This document shows, piece after piece, positions 7,725 through 14,330 of a DNA stretch of 36,615 nucleotides (position 1 is its first letter; every line of letters starts with the position of its first letter). The notes under the pieces were generated by a model that saw only the letters and a list, made by a program, of their open reading frames with translations, ran no database searches and was not told the origin of the DNA. The stretch comes from Flavobacteriaceae bacterium (GTDB taxonomy: Bacteria; Bacteroidota; Bacteroidia; Flavobacteriales; Flavobacteriaceae), in contig JANSXF010000044.1 of assembly GCA_024743095.1 (NCBI GenBank), positions 1 through 36,615 on the forward strand, in the 5' to 3' direction. The position numbers and the translations under genes were made by a program.

Positions 7725-8732
7725 ATGGTAAAAACTAAAACAACAACTCTAGGTGAGTTTATTATTGAGAACCAAGCAGCTTTTAAATATTCTTCTGGAG
7801 AACTCTCAAAATTATTCAATGCAATTCGCTTGGCAGCAAAAGTTGTAAACCATGAGGTTAATAAGGCTGGGTTAGTTGATATTTTAGGAAATGCTGGTGA
7901 GACTAATATTCAAGGAGAAAACCAGCAAAAATTGGATATCCTCGCCAATAATATTTTTATTCAAACCTTAAGGAATAGAGAAATTGTTTGTGGTATTGCC
8001 TCTGAAGAAGAGGATGATTTTATTCCTATTAATAGCAATAATGGAGAAAATCAAAACAAATATATTGTTCTCATTGATCCGCTGGATGGTTCTTCAAATA
8101 TTGATGTAAATGTTTCAGTTGGAACCATCTTTTCAATTTATAGGAGGGTGACACCAGTTGGTAAGCCAGTTACTCTAGATGATTTCTTACAGGCAGGCAG
8201 GGAACAGGTTGCGGCTGGATATATTGTGTATGGCACTTCTACTATGTTGGTCTATACAACAGGGCAAGGGGTGAATGGTTTTACTTTAAATCCAGCTTTA
8301 GGCGTTTTTTATCTTTCACACCCAAATATGGAATTCCCCGAGGATGGAAAAATATACTCGGTAAATGAAGGGAATTACGCTCATTTTTCATATGGAATAA
8401 AAGAGTATATAAAATATTGCCAAAAAGAAGAAGGTAATCGACCTTATACTTCTAGATATATTGGATCTTTGGTATCCGATTTTCATAGAAATATGATTAA
8501 AGGTGGGATTTATTTGTATCCAAAAAGCAGTATTGCTTCCAATGGGAAACTCAGATTGCTCTATGAGTGTAACCCTATGGCATTTATTGCAGAACAAGCT
8601 AATGGGAAAGCAAGTAATGGTCATAGACGCATCTTGGACATTAAACCGACTGAATTACATGAAAGAGTACCGTTTATATGTGGAAGCATTAAAATGGTTG
8701 AGAAGGCTGAGGAGTTTATTCATAATTCATAA
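7725..8732 (+). CDS. fbp: Fructose-1,6-bisphosphatase class 1
   Basis: Hydrolyses fructose-1,6-bisphosphate to fructose-6-phosphate, the committed step of gluconeogenesis. The metal-binding signature [10 protein letters not shown] lies at residues 118-127, with an acidic cluster SEEEDD just before it (93-98). The 335-residue length fits the class 1 family. It follows the rhamnose genes on the same strand after a 141-bp gap, so it may have its own promoter. Growth on rhamnose yields only three-carbon products, so hexose-phosphate synthesis would need this enzyme. Its stop codon is 4 bp from the stop of the convergent mobilization ATPase gene, with no terminator between them. It may be a second, island-borne copy. 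Confidence 0.95.
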   Translation: MVKTKTTTLGEFIIENQAAFKYSSGELSKLFNAIRLAAKVVNHEVNKAGLVDILGNAGETNIQGENQQKLDILANNIFIQTLRNREIVCGIASEEEDDFIPINSNNGENQNKYIVLIDPLDGSSNIDVNVSVGTIFSIYRRVTPVGKPVTLDDFLQAGREQVAAGYIVYGTSTMLVYTTGQGVNGFTLNPALGVFYLSHPNMEFPEDGKIYSVNEGNYAHFSYGIKEYIKYCQKEEGNRPYTSRYIGSLVSDFHRNMIKGGIYLYPKSSIASNGKLRLLYECNPMAFIAEQANGKASNGHRRILDIKPTELHERVPFICGSIKMVEKAEEFIHNS

Positions 8733-8736
8733 AAGT

Positions 8737-10179
8737 CTAAGCTTTAAAAATCGTTTTTATCTCCCTATAGATTTTTTCAAAATTTAAGCGTAAATCCTCT
8801 TCGGAATAAAGTTTTATTCTTTTAGATATTTCTTTTTTTATCTGCTGAAGTTTAAACAAGACTTTCTTGTCCTTACCATCAGCAAAAGCAATAAACTCTC
8901 CTTGCTTTAGCTGAAAGAAAACTTCTGCCCTACGCTTGGAAACTTCTCTTTCACCTTTGGTAATGCGACTTTCAAAACTCAACCCACTATTTTTACTAAT
9001 ACTCCTAGTTGGGGTTTTAATGATTTCAAAAAAACGCTCATAATATTTTGCAGTGTCCGGGTCGTTGACTTTACCAAAAAATTGGTAGGACAAATTGCTC
9101 AATATGGCTTTACTTGCTTTTTCTCCATAGAGCATATCATTCTGAATCTTGTCCTGCATTACATAAATAGTGGCAATATCATAACTTCGAAGCGTTGCAG
9201 GAATACGGTGCATATTGGGTAGTTTTATAGTTGGTGCTTCCTCCATTATTAAAAAGGATGATTGTTGCCCTCTTACACTCATTTGTTTGATTACCGTATG
9301 CATAATTGTAGCAATAATCGGAGAATATGCGGATTCATATTTTGGGTTGTTCACAATAGAGATGATCGCAGGGTTGTTTTTGTTATTAATGTTCAGGGGC
9401 ACTTCATCTTTGGATAAAACCATAAACAGTTTTTCAGAGCTTATCTTTTTAAATGCATTCGCCAGAGTGCTTTTTACCCCTGCCGTTTGTTTGTCCGAAT
9501 CCATACCATTGATAAAGGCACTTGCCATACTCTTCGAGGTAAGATTTGAACTTAGAAAAGCAACCAATCTCTTCGTGGTCATAGATTGAAAAATGGCAAT
9601 TAGATGGGGAAGTGTACAAAAATCAGGATAGGTAGTTTTAAGTTTCCAAATCAATCCCCCCAACAAACCTTCCACGGCATCATTAAAAAATTTAGAAGTA
9701 CTGTTGGTACTGAATTCATCGAAGCCCAAAAGATTTTCAATGAGCACTTTGGAAATCTCATGGACACTCTCTTCGTTGGGTAAATACCTTGGTGCAATAG
9801 GGTTTACCCGATAATGAATTTCATCAAAGGCGATTGTATAGAATTTTACTCCTTTCTCTTTAAACAAAGGATAGGCTATTTCCGTCAATTCAAAATCTTT
9901 ATAATCATGCAGTATTCCACAAAATTGATGTGTGCTGAAATGTTGAAGGAAATTGTAAATCACACTTTCAGTTTTTCCGCTTCCTGCTGAACCAATTACA
10001 GACGCCCCTCTCTTGATATTATCTATTTTAAACTTTCCATGTTTCAATTTAAAATGGACTTGATATTTTTCAGCTGTGGCCATACTTTGTTCATGAAAAA
10101 AAAATACGTACACAACCGTACCTATGAACAATAAGGGTACAATAATAAAAAGAACGATATGCGCTGTTGATATGGTCAT
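8737..10179 (-). CDS. Type IV coupling protein (TraG/VirD4-like mobilization ATPase)
   Basis: A DNA-pumping ATPase that docks the relaxosome to a type IV secretion channel. It has one N-terminal transmembrane helix (residues 8-28), Walker A GSAGSGKT at 63-70 and Walker B-like SSFLIMEEAP at 307-316. Its 480 residues are shorter than conjugative TraG of Bacteroides; only one clear membrane segment is present. It overlaps the relaxase gene by 4 bp (10176-10179, ATGA), which indicates translational coupling. The pairing with a MobB-type relaxase suggests that it serves a mobilizable element and would borrow a secretion channel, since no other tra genes are in the window. Confidence 0.87.
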   Translation of the reverse strand: MTISTAHIVLFIIVPLLFIGTVVYVFFFHEQSMATAEKYQVHFKLKHGKFKIDNIKRGASVIGSAGSGKTESVIYNFLQHFSTHQFCGILHDYKDFELTEIAYPLFKEKGVKFYTIAFDEIHYRVNPIAPRYLPNEESVHEISKVLIENLLGFDEFSTNSTSKFFNDAVEGLLGGLIWKLKTTYPDFCTLPHLIAIFQSMTTKRLVAFLSSNLTSKSMASAFINGMDSDKQTAGVKSTLANAFKKISSEKLFMVLSKDEVPLNINNKNNPAIISIVNNPKYESAYSPIIATIMHTVIKQMSVRGQQSSFLIMEEAPTIKLPNMHRIPATLRSYDIATIYVMQDKIQNDMLYGEKASKAILSNLSYQFFGKVNDPDTAKYYERFFEIIKTPTRSISKNSGLSFESRITKGEREVSKRRAEVFFQLKQGEFIAFADGKDKKVLFKLQQIKKEISKRIKLYSEEDLRLNFEKIYREIKTIFKA

Positions 10180-11204
10180 ATTCCGATAGATCCCGATTGA
10201 ATGGCCTTATCGATTCCTTTTTTGAGCTTGTTGAGGGCCTTCAAGGCCAATTGTACCTGGTTCGTAGGAATGTTCATCAAGGGCACTCCCGACTTGGCAA
10301 GCAATTTATAGGCTGTTGCCTTTTCATTGGCAGGCAACCCCGATAACATCGAAAAATACAGTTTAGGGTCTTTTAGAAATGCTTTACGTGCGGTATAAGT
10401 TTCTACATAATTCCGCTTGTACTGGAACAACTTATCAAAAGTCTTTTCGGATGCCTTGAAGAATTTATCCCTATCAAAACCACGTTGTACTTTTTTCCCT
10501 TTAAACATTACTTCCGAAGCCCTGTACTTGCTTCCAGGGGACAGACTATATTTGTTGGACATATCCTTTCTGCTTACAATGATATGGATATGGCTTTGGG
10601 AACCTTCCTTGGGCATTCCACGAACAATTCGTTTACCATTCAATTGGTGAGGAGCGTCCTTTTCCAGTTGAGTAATTTTCTTTTGCAATTGTTTTATGTT
10701 TCCCTCTAATTCTCCACGCTCAATTTTCCTGATTTCATTTTTGAGTTCCAGTATTTTAGTGGCATAGGGTTGGTTTTCTTGAATTTGTTTGTCCGTTCCC
10801 TTAAAGGTACGTTGGTGCTCTATTTTGGCGTAATATTTTATATCATCCACACTGACAGCCCGTCCGTCTATTTCACGATTAAAGGACTTGGCATACTCTT
10901 TCATTAATTCCCGAGTATATTGTTTCAACTCTTCGGAATGATCTTGCAATCGTTTTAACTCATTGGCACTTGGATTGATCGTAATGGAGTAAAACTTGGG
11001 TTCTATTTTTTTGAGCTTGGCAGTATTGCCATCAATTTCTTGTATGACTTCAGTACTGGATATTTCCTCTTCATATTGGTTGAAAAAGTGCTCCATATCA
11101 CTGATTGTTTTCCCTTCGTTTTCTTTTTCTAGATAGGCTACAAAATCGGCAACACTTTGTGAGTGTTTACCCTCCATGTTCTGCTTGGTTATTGTTACGT
11201 ACAT
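10176..11204 (-). CDS. Relaxase/mobilization protein, MobB-like (DUF5712 type)
   Basis: Predicted to nick the transfer origin and lead single-stranded DNA transfer. The 342-residue protein carries the relaxase-type histidine motif HIHIIVSR (H205, H207) and an early Tyr (Y2, in MYVTITK) that could be the nicking residue. A charged coiled coil spans about residues 150-185. It resembles the DUF5712 proteins found beside BfmA/BtgA proteins in Bacteroidota mobile elements. Its start lies inside the end of the BfmA-like gene (38-bp overlap), and its end overlaps the coupling-protein start, so the three genes form one tight operon read leftward. Confidence 0.82.
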   Translation of the reverse strand: MYVTITKQNMEGKHSQSVADFVAYLEKENEGKTISDMEHFFNQYEEEISSTEVIQEIDGNTAKLKKIEPKFYSITINPSANELKRLQDHSEELKQYTRELMKEYAKSFNREIDGRAVSVDDIKYYAKIEHQRTFKGTDKQIQENQPYATKILELKNEIRKIERGELEGNIKQLQKKITQLEKDAPHQLNGKRIVRGMPKEGSQSHIHIIVSRKDMSNKYSLSPGSKYRASEVMFKGKKVQRGFDRDKFFKASEKTFDKLFQYKRNYVETYTARKAFLKDPKLYFSMLSGLPANEKATAYKLLAKSGVPLMNIPTNQVQLALKALNKLKKGIDKAIQSGSIGI

Positions 11205-11751
11205 TTTTTGTTTTTTGCTTTAGATTTTCAAATTCTTCTTTGCTCAAATCCAGTTTTAAATAACCTCCTCCAAAACTGCCTTTTACATAAATGGTCTTAT
11301 CGATGACCCTCTCCAAATCATTTTTTTTTGCATGGTACTCTTGTTGCATTTCTTCATACCTACTCCTATAATAGTCCAGCTCCTCATTTTCTGTAATCAG
11401 TTCCTGTTGTCCAAATTCAAAAAACTCTTCGAGAGGCTCGGTATCCTCTGAGCTTTCCTGAAAGAGCAGTTCCAGCATCGCATTGGTGGGCTTGGTCTGG
11501 TTCTTTTCAATGTCCCTTATAATGGCAATGACGGCATTGAAACGCTGTTTCATTTGATGTTTTAAACTGGAAATGGTCGCTCCCAAACGATCCTTGGGGG
11601 AAACTCCATTGACCTCAAAAAAATCAATCATGGCCAACAATGTCAAGGACTGGGATTTTCCAAACGATTTACTGAACCTCCTGAACTTTTTGGCCACGGA
11701 CATTTTTATCCGCATACCTGCAAAACCTTCTTTTTCGTATCCCTTGTCCAT
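11167..11751 (-). CDS. BfmA/BtgA-family mobilization protein
   Basis: This 194-residue basic/acidic protein starts with a Lys/Arg-rich segment (FRRFSKSFGKSQSLTLLAMID, residues 23-43) typical of the oriT-binding accessory protein of Bacteroidota mobilization modules. A glutamate-rich, probably coiled-coil middle part follows (about residues 100-150). I expect it to bind the transfer origin and recruit the relaxase encoded next. ATG 11751 is used; internal ATGs at residues 13 and 17 are alternatives. The candidate oriT lies just upstream (11882-11935), the usual place. Confidence 0.8.
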   Translation of the reverse strand: MDKGYEKEGFAGMRIKMSVAKKFRRFSKSFGKSQSLTLLAMIDFFEVNGVSPKDRLGATISSLKHQMKQRFNAVIAIIRDIEKNQTKPTNAMLELLFQESSEDTEPLEEFFEFGQQELITENEELDYYRSRYEEMQQEYHAKKNDLERVIDKTIYVKGSFGGGYLKLDLSKEEFENLKQKTKNVRNNNQAEHGG

Positions 11752-11881
11752 TTTTTCATAAAAAATTCCTTGATTTTATTGGGCTGGCATTGTTTTTTCA
11801 TAAAAAACGTCCAGCCCTTCATTTCCTGATTACTTTTCAATCCCTTATAAACAAAGGGATTGCGTAAATAAACCAAACACT

Positions 11882-11935
11882 TAACACCGCTCTGCGTGTT
11901 ACCCTCTTGCTTCTCCAAATTCGTCCCGCAGGGAC
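11882..11935. other. Candidate transfer origin (oriT) with two inverted repeats
   Basis: Upstream of the mobilization operon are two adjacent inverted repeats: TAACAC-8 nt-GTGTTA (11882-11901) and GTCCC-gca-GGGAC (11923-11935), the latter set in imperfect A/T arms. Stem-loops next to the accessory and relaxase genes are what an oriT with a nearby nic site looks like. A weak TTG-initiated frame crosses the region, but I consider it non-coding. The assignment rests on position and symmetry only. Confidence 0.4.
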
Positions 11936-11960
11936 AAAATTTATCGAACAACCTGACCAA

Positions 11961-12199
11961 GGTCAGTTGCCTTTTCTATTTCTTTTTAATTGAATTCGGT
12001 CATCACGGAAAGTCAAATCAAACCCAAACATGGGGAGATGATGACCATTGAAAAGCATGCCTTTTCAACCCTGTAAAGATATGGTATTTAAGAAATTGGA
12101 CATAAAAAAAGCCCTTCATAATAAAAGGGCTTGTTTGTCGTGATTTGATGTTCAGATATTGAAAACATACTTATAATTGTATAGATTTCGTATCGCTTC
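11961..12199. other. Intergenic region of the mobilization module
   Basis: 239 bp without a convincing gene. Apart from the terminator at 12104-12132 I see no tRNA, riboswitch or promoter-like match. The stretch 11961-12103 may hold the promoter of the leftward mobilization operon and further oriT sequence. Confidence 0.5.
12104..12132 (-). terminator. Intrinsic terminator after the ssb-radC-small-gene unit
   Basis: On the minus strand AAGCCCTT-8 nt-AAGGGCTT forms an 8-bp stem followed by a run of T (A7 at 12104-12110 on the plus strand). It lies 68 bp beyond the stop of the 49-residue gene and separates this transcript from the mobilization genes. Confidence 0.85.
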
Positions 12200-12349
12200 T
12201 TATTCCAACAGGGTTTGATAATTTACATAGTGTTTCCTGGCATAGTTCTTAAGTTGCTCACCAAGCCTGTTTTCCACTTCCTCTTTGGACATGGAAAGCA
12301 AACGTTCTTGTGTGGCTTCATCAAGATTGTTATAATTTAAATAGACCAT
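12200..12349 (-). CDS. Small conserved-looking protein, 49 residues, unknown function
   Basis: An ATG at 12349 opens a 49-codon frame (start MVYLNYNNLDEATQ, end NYQTLLE) closed by TAA at 12202-12200. The composition is that of a real soluble helical protein: Asp/Glu/Lys/Arg-rich with regular Leu spacing and no low complexity. It begins 15 bp after the radC stop and is followed by an intrinsic terminator, so it is the last gene of the ssb-radC unit. I do not recognise a family. Its position in a mobilization module suggests an accessory or regulatory role. Confidence 0.65.
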   Translation of the reverse strand: MVYLNYNNLDEATQERLLSMSKEEVENRLGEQLKNYARKHYVNYQTLLE

Positions 12350-12364
12350 AACCGTACTTTTAAG

Positions 12365-12814
12365 TTACAACAATCCGTTATCGGCAAAACTGTAGAAATC
12401 TCCATCGGGTATCATGATTAAATGGTCCAACACCCGTATGTCAAATAATTCGGCTGCCTCTTTTATTTTTTGTGTCAGCCTTTTATCTGAATCACTGGCT
12501 ACCAATGTTCCACTAGGATGGTTATGGCATAAAATAATTGCCACACTCAATGATTTTAAAACGACCCCAAAAAGGATTCTAATATCTACTAGAGTTCCTG
12601 TAATCCCTCCCATTGAGATGTGATAAATCCCTTTGACCTTATTATTGTTATTGAGCAGTACGACCTTAAATGATTCCTGTAGTGCTATGGTGTTCTTATC
12701 CCAATCTTCAAAGAGTAATTCTGCGGCATCTTTTGAGGAATTTATCTTCTGCCAAAATTCAGATTTAATTCCTCCTGTATAACTTACTTTTATTTCGTTA
12801 ACTTTGTTCTTCAT
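12365..12814 (-). CDS. RadC-family JAB-domain protein
   Basis: A 149-residue RadC-like protein with the JAMM/MPN metal-binding motif: CHNHPSG (H97, H99), then S107 and D110, with a preceding Glu at 47. It lacks the N-terminal helix-hairpin-helix region of chromosomal RadC, as is usual for copies on mobile elements. The function of such proteins is unproven; a role in DNA processing or anti-restriction during transfer has been suggested. I chose ATG 12814 (MKNKVNEI) because the 19 residues upstream in frame lie in the ssb-radC spacer and have poor coding character. It sits between ssb and the 49-residue gene. Confidence 0.88.
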   Translation of the reverse strand: MKNKVNEIKVSYTGGIKSEFWQKINSSKDAAELLFEDWDKNTIALQESFKVVLLNNNNKVKGIYHISMGGITGTLVDIRILFGVVLKSLSVAIILCHNHPSGTLVASDSDKRLTQKIKEAAELFDIRVLDHLIMIPDGDFYSFADNGLL

Positions 12815-12883
12815 TGTTTTGCTGTTAAGGTTAAATAATGAAAAAGAGGGTGTAGCTTTGAACGGAAACACCCTCTTTATTTT

Positions 12884-13219
12884 TTACTTACTTCCCAATA
12901 ATAGGATTTCATTGGCTTCCACTTCTGTTACATATCTTTCATTGCCATCATCAGCCGTATAGCTCCTAGTTTTAAGTTTCCCTACTACGCCAACTTCTTT
13001 TCCTTTGGTAGTGAACTTTTCAATGATTTCTGCGGTCTTGCCCCAAGCCACAACGGTATGCCAATTGGTGTCTGTTTGTTTTTCTCCTTTGGCATCTTTA
13101 TAATGCTCATTGGTCGCTAATGAAAAACGGGCTACTTTCTTACCGCTCTCAAGATTTGTAATGGTTGGGTCTTGCCCAATGTTTCCGATTAACTGTACAT
13201 GATTTTTAATAGTACTCAT
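12884..13219 (-). CDS. ssb: Single-stranded DNA-binding protein
   Basis: This 111-residue protein is a single OB fold of SSB type (IGNIGQDPTI, FSLATNEHY, WHTVVAWGK, EVGVVGKLKTRSY). It ends at the fold and lacks the disordered linker and acidic DDxxF-like tip that recruits partner proteins in housekeeping SSB. This is common for SSBs encoded by mobile elements, where they coat the transferred strand. It is the first clear gene of the leftward ssb-radC-small-gene unit and has an operator-like palindrome upstream (13255-13269). Confidence 0.92.
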   Translation of the reverse strand: MSTIKNHVQLIGNIGQDPTITNLESGKKVARFSLATNEHYKDAKGEKQTDTNWHTVVAWGKTAEIIEKFTTKGKEVGVVGKLKTRSYTADDGNERYVTEVEANEILLLGSK

Positions 13220-13254
13220 AATGCAATATTTAAAAATTAATAATTGTTATTTTG

Positions 13255-13269
13255 CCTGAACCATTCAGG
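13255..13269. promoter_or_regulatory. Operator-like palindrome upstream of ssb
   Basis: CCTGAA-cca-TTCAGG is a perfect 6-bp inverted repeat with a 3-bp spacer, 36 bp upstream of the ssb start. It could be a repressor site that keeps the transfer-related unit silent. No matching -33/-7 promoter pair could be assigned. Confidence 0.35.
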
Positions 13270-13291
13270 ACTTTTAAAAGTGATTTACTTA

Positions 13292-13390
13292 TTATATCCA
13301 GAGTGTTTTCCTTTTTTGATTTTTAGCGCCACTTCCTTTTTGGATATTTTGAAATGATTTCATAGTTCTATATTTTGATTTACTTCCCAT
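13292..13390 (-). CDS. Possible 32-residue Lys-rich small protein upstream of ssb
   Basis: ATG 13390 to TAA 13292 encodes MGSKSKYRTMKSFQNIQ followed by a basic, Gly/Lys/Asn-rich tail ending in TLWI. The same frame is open about 35 codons further upstream with protein-like composition but no ATG, so a rare start or a truncated gene is possible. It lies 72 bp before ssb on the same strand. It is tentative. Confidence 0.35.
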   Translation of the reverse strand: MGSKSKYRTMKSFQNIQKGSGAKNQKRKTLWI

Positions 13391-13432
13391 AGAGCCTTCG
13401 TTGTTACCTTTTTTTGATGCTTGTAGTGATTC

Positions 13433-13510
13433 AATATTCAGGTTTGATAAGACGTATAAAAAAGAGCGAAGTATGAGCCTGATTTATGCCGTTGTTCAAA
13501 TCTGAATGTT
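13433..13510. repeat. Long-spaced imperfect inverted repeat
   Basis: TATTCAGGTTTGA (13435-13447) and TCAAATCTGAATG (13496-13508) pair at 11 of 13 positions, extending a little outward, with a 48-bp spacer. It could be a large RNA hairpin or a paired recombinase/operator site near the element end. Confidence 0.4.
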
Positions 13511-13601
13511 GTTGTTTTGCTGTCAAAAAAAGAGTGACGGCGATGGCTCGGTAAGTGAATTAAAAAGACTATGTGAAATTTTAAATGGAAGGAAGAGGTA
13601 G
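13506..13601 (+). CDS. Possible 31-residue ORF or gene remnant
   Basis: ATG 13506 to TAG 13601 encodes MLLFCCQKKSDGDG followed by an amphipathic Leu/Lys/Arg-rich helix. The last 20 residues look like the genuine C-terminus of a larger protein, so this may be a remnant left by deletion at the element boundary. No homology can be claimed. Confidence 0.3.
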   Translation: MLLFCCQKKSDGDGSVSELKRLCEILNGRKR

Positions 13602-13690
13602 TAAATGCAAATATTATTTTGTTGATTTTGTAGGTATTTATTATACCTTTATCAAAGAATGAAACTCTTAATGCAACAATCTAGTTCAAT

Positions 13691-13715
13691 TAAAAAGGTA
13701 GCTATTAGGCTACCT
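13691..13715 (-). terminator. Hairpin with minus-strand T-run
   Basis: On the minus strand AGGTAGC-6 nt-GCTACCT is followed by TTTTAATT. It has terminator form, but no minus-strand gene lies between it and the next terminator at 13798. It may end a short RNA or insulate the element. Confidence 0.45.
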
Positions 13716-13739
13716 CTTAATCTTTGACATTCTAGAACC

Positions 13740-13790
13740 CTTGTAAAAACAGACACTTACAAGACAGGTTTGAATCCTGCCGCGGTCACA
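13740..13790 (+). other. tRNA-3'-end-like sequence, possible attachment site remnant
   Basis: A perfect 7-bp hairpin CTTGTAA-10 nt-TTACAAG (13740-13763) is followed by ACAGG-TTTGAAT-CCTGC (13764-13780), which resembles a tRNA T-arm, then CGCGGTC-A-CA, which resembles an acceptor strand with discriminator. A strong terminator follows, as after many tRNA genes. No D-arm or anticodon arm is present, the T-loop has T where C56 is universal, and one T-stem pair is A-C. So it is no working tRNA. It could be the 3' end copied by integration of the mobile island. Confidence 0.35.
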
Positions 13791-13797
13791 GACAAAC

Positions 13798-13829
13798 AAA
13801 AAACGCCAAACTTTGCTGCGGCGTTTTTT
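13798..13829. terminator. Strong bidirectional intrinsic terminator
   Basis: AAAAAACGCC (13798-13807) and GGCGTTTTTT (13820-13829) form a 10-bp stem with T-runs on both strands. On the minus strand it ends the DsrE gene (stop at 13856) and probably the whole TonB-receptor operon. On the plus strand it follows the tRNA-like element. Confidence 0.85.
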
Positions 13830-13855
13830 GTTTTCCATACTTTCTAACCAAAGAA

Positions 13856-14296
13856 TCAATACGTTAGCACATTATAACCCTTGGCCTGTAATTGAAGTAT
13901 CCTAACAGTCCATGTGGCAACAGGTTCCATCCCAGGGATTAATTGGTCTTCCGAAACACTCAGTTTTTTCATGGCAACACTGCATACACTCACTTGAACT
14001 TTGCCTTTATACTTCTGATATAACGCTTCCAACTCGGAACCCTTGACCAAGTTCTTAACAAACTTGCCCTTTGCAACAATCTCATAATCGGTAATTCCTA
14101 CACCGCTTGCCAAGAGTTTATCGTACAAACCCAACACTCCCCTAAAATGACGCTCTTCGCTCACACCGAAAGCATACTGTTGTGCTTTTTGAAGGTCGGA
14201 TACGATCTCGGAATCAAACTTCTCCTGAGCCAATACGTCCGGTACCGTAAAAACAGCCATGACTGCCAAAAGAATAATATGAAGAAAGTGTTTCAT
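13856..14296 (-). CDS. Secreted DsrE-family protein
   Basis: A 146-residue protein with an N-terminal signal peptide (hydrophobic residues 4-20, cleavage near VLAQ) and a DsrE/DsrF-like alpha/beta fold. A single conserved-position Cys appears in VSVCSVAMKKL (near residue 105), where intracellular DsrE proteins carry a sulfur-relay cysteine. The export signal places it in the periplasm. It begins 35 bp after the macroglobulin-like gene and ends before a strong terminator, so it is the last gene of the five-gene operon. The function is unknown; a redox or sulfur-handling role is only suggested by the fold. Confidence 0.75.
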   Translation of the reverse strand: MKHFLHIILLAVMAVFTVPDVLAQEKFDSEIVSDLQKAQQYAFGVSEERHFRGVLGLYDKLLASGVGITDYEIVAKGKFVKNLVKGSELEALYQKYKGKVQVSVCSVAMKKLSVSEDQLIPGMEPVATWTVRILQLQAKGYNVLTY

Positions 14297-14330
14297 GTGG
14301 TACTATTTTAGTTGCTCTTTAAAAATACAA

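Larger units (their letters stand above)
13220..13855. other. 636-bp intergenic region between the mobilization module and the core genome
   Basis: No large gene. It contains a palindrome before ssb (13255-13269), two possible tiny ORFs (13292-13390 on -, 13506-13601 on +), a long imperfect inverted repeat (13433-13510), a minus-strand hairpin with T-run (13691-13715), a hairpin plus tRNA-3'-end-like element (13740-13790) and a strong terminator (13798-13829). The density of structures fits the end of an integrated element. Confidence 0.6.

Noticed and set aside
11706..11960. 84-residue minus-strand frame with Cys and Lys, overlapping the BfmA start
   Set aside because: It starts at TTG, overlaps the BfmA-like gene and crosses the inverted repeats I read as oriT; composition is not protein-like towards the end.
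13680..13790. A complete tRNA gene
   Set aside because: Only T-arm-like and acceptor-like parts are present; no D-arm or anticodon arm pairs with them and the T-loop lacks the universal C56.
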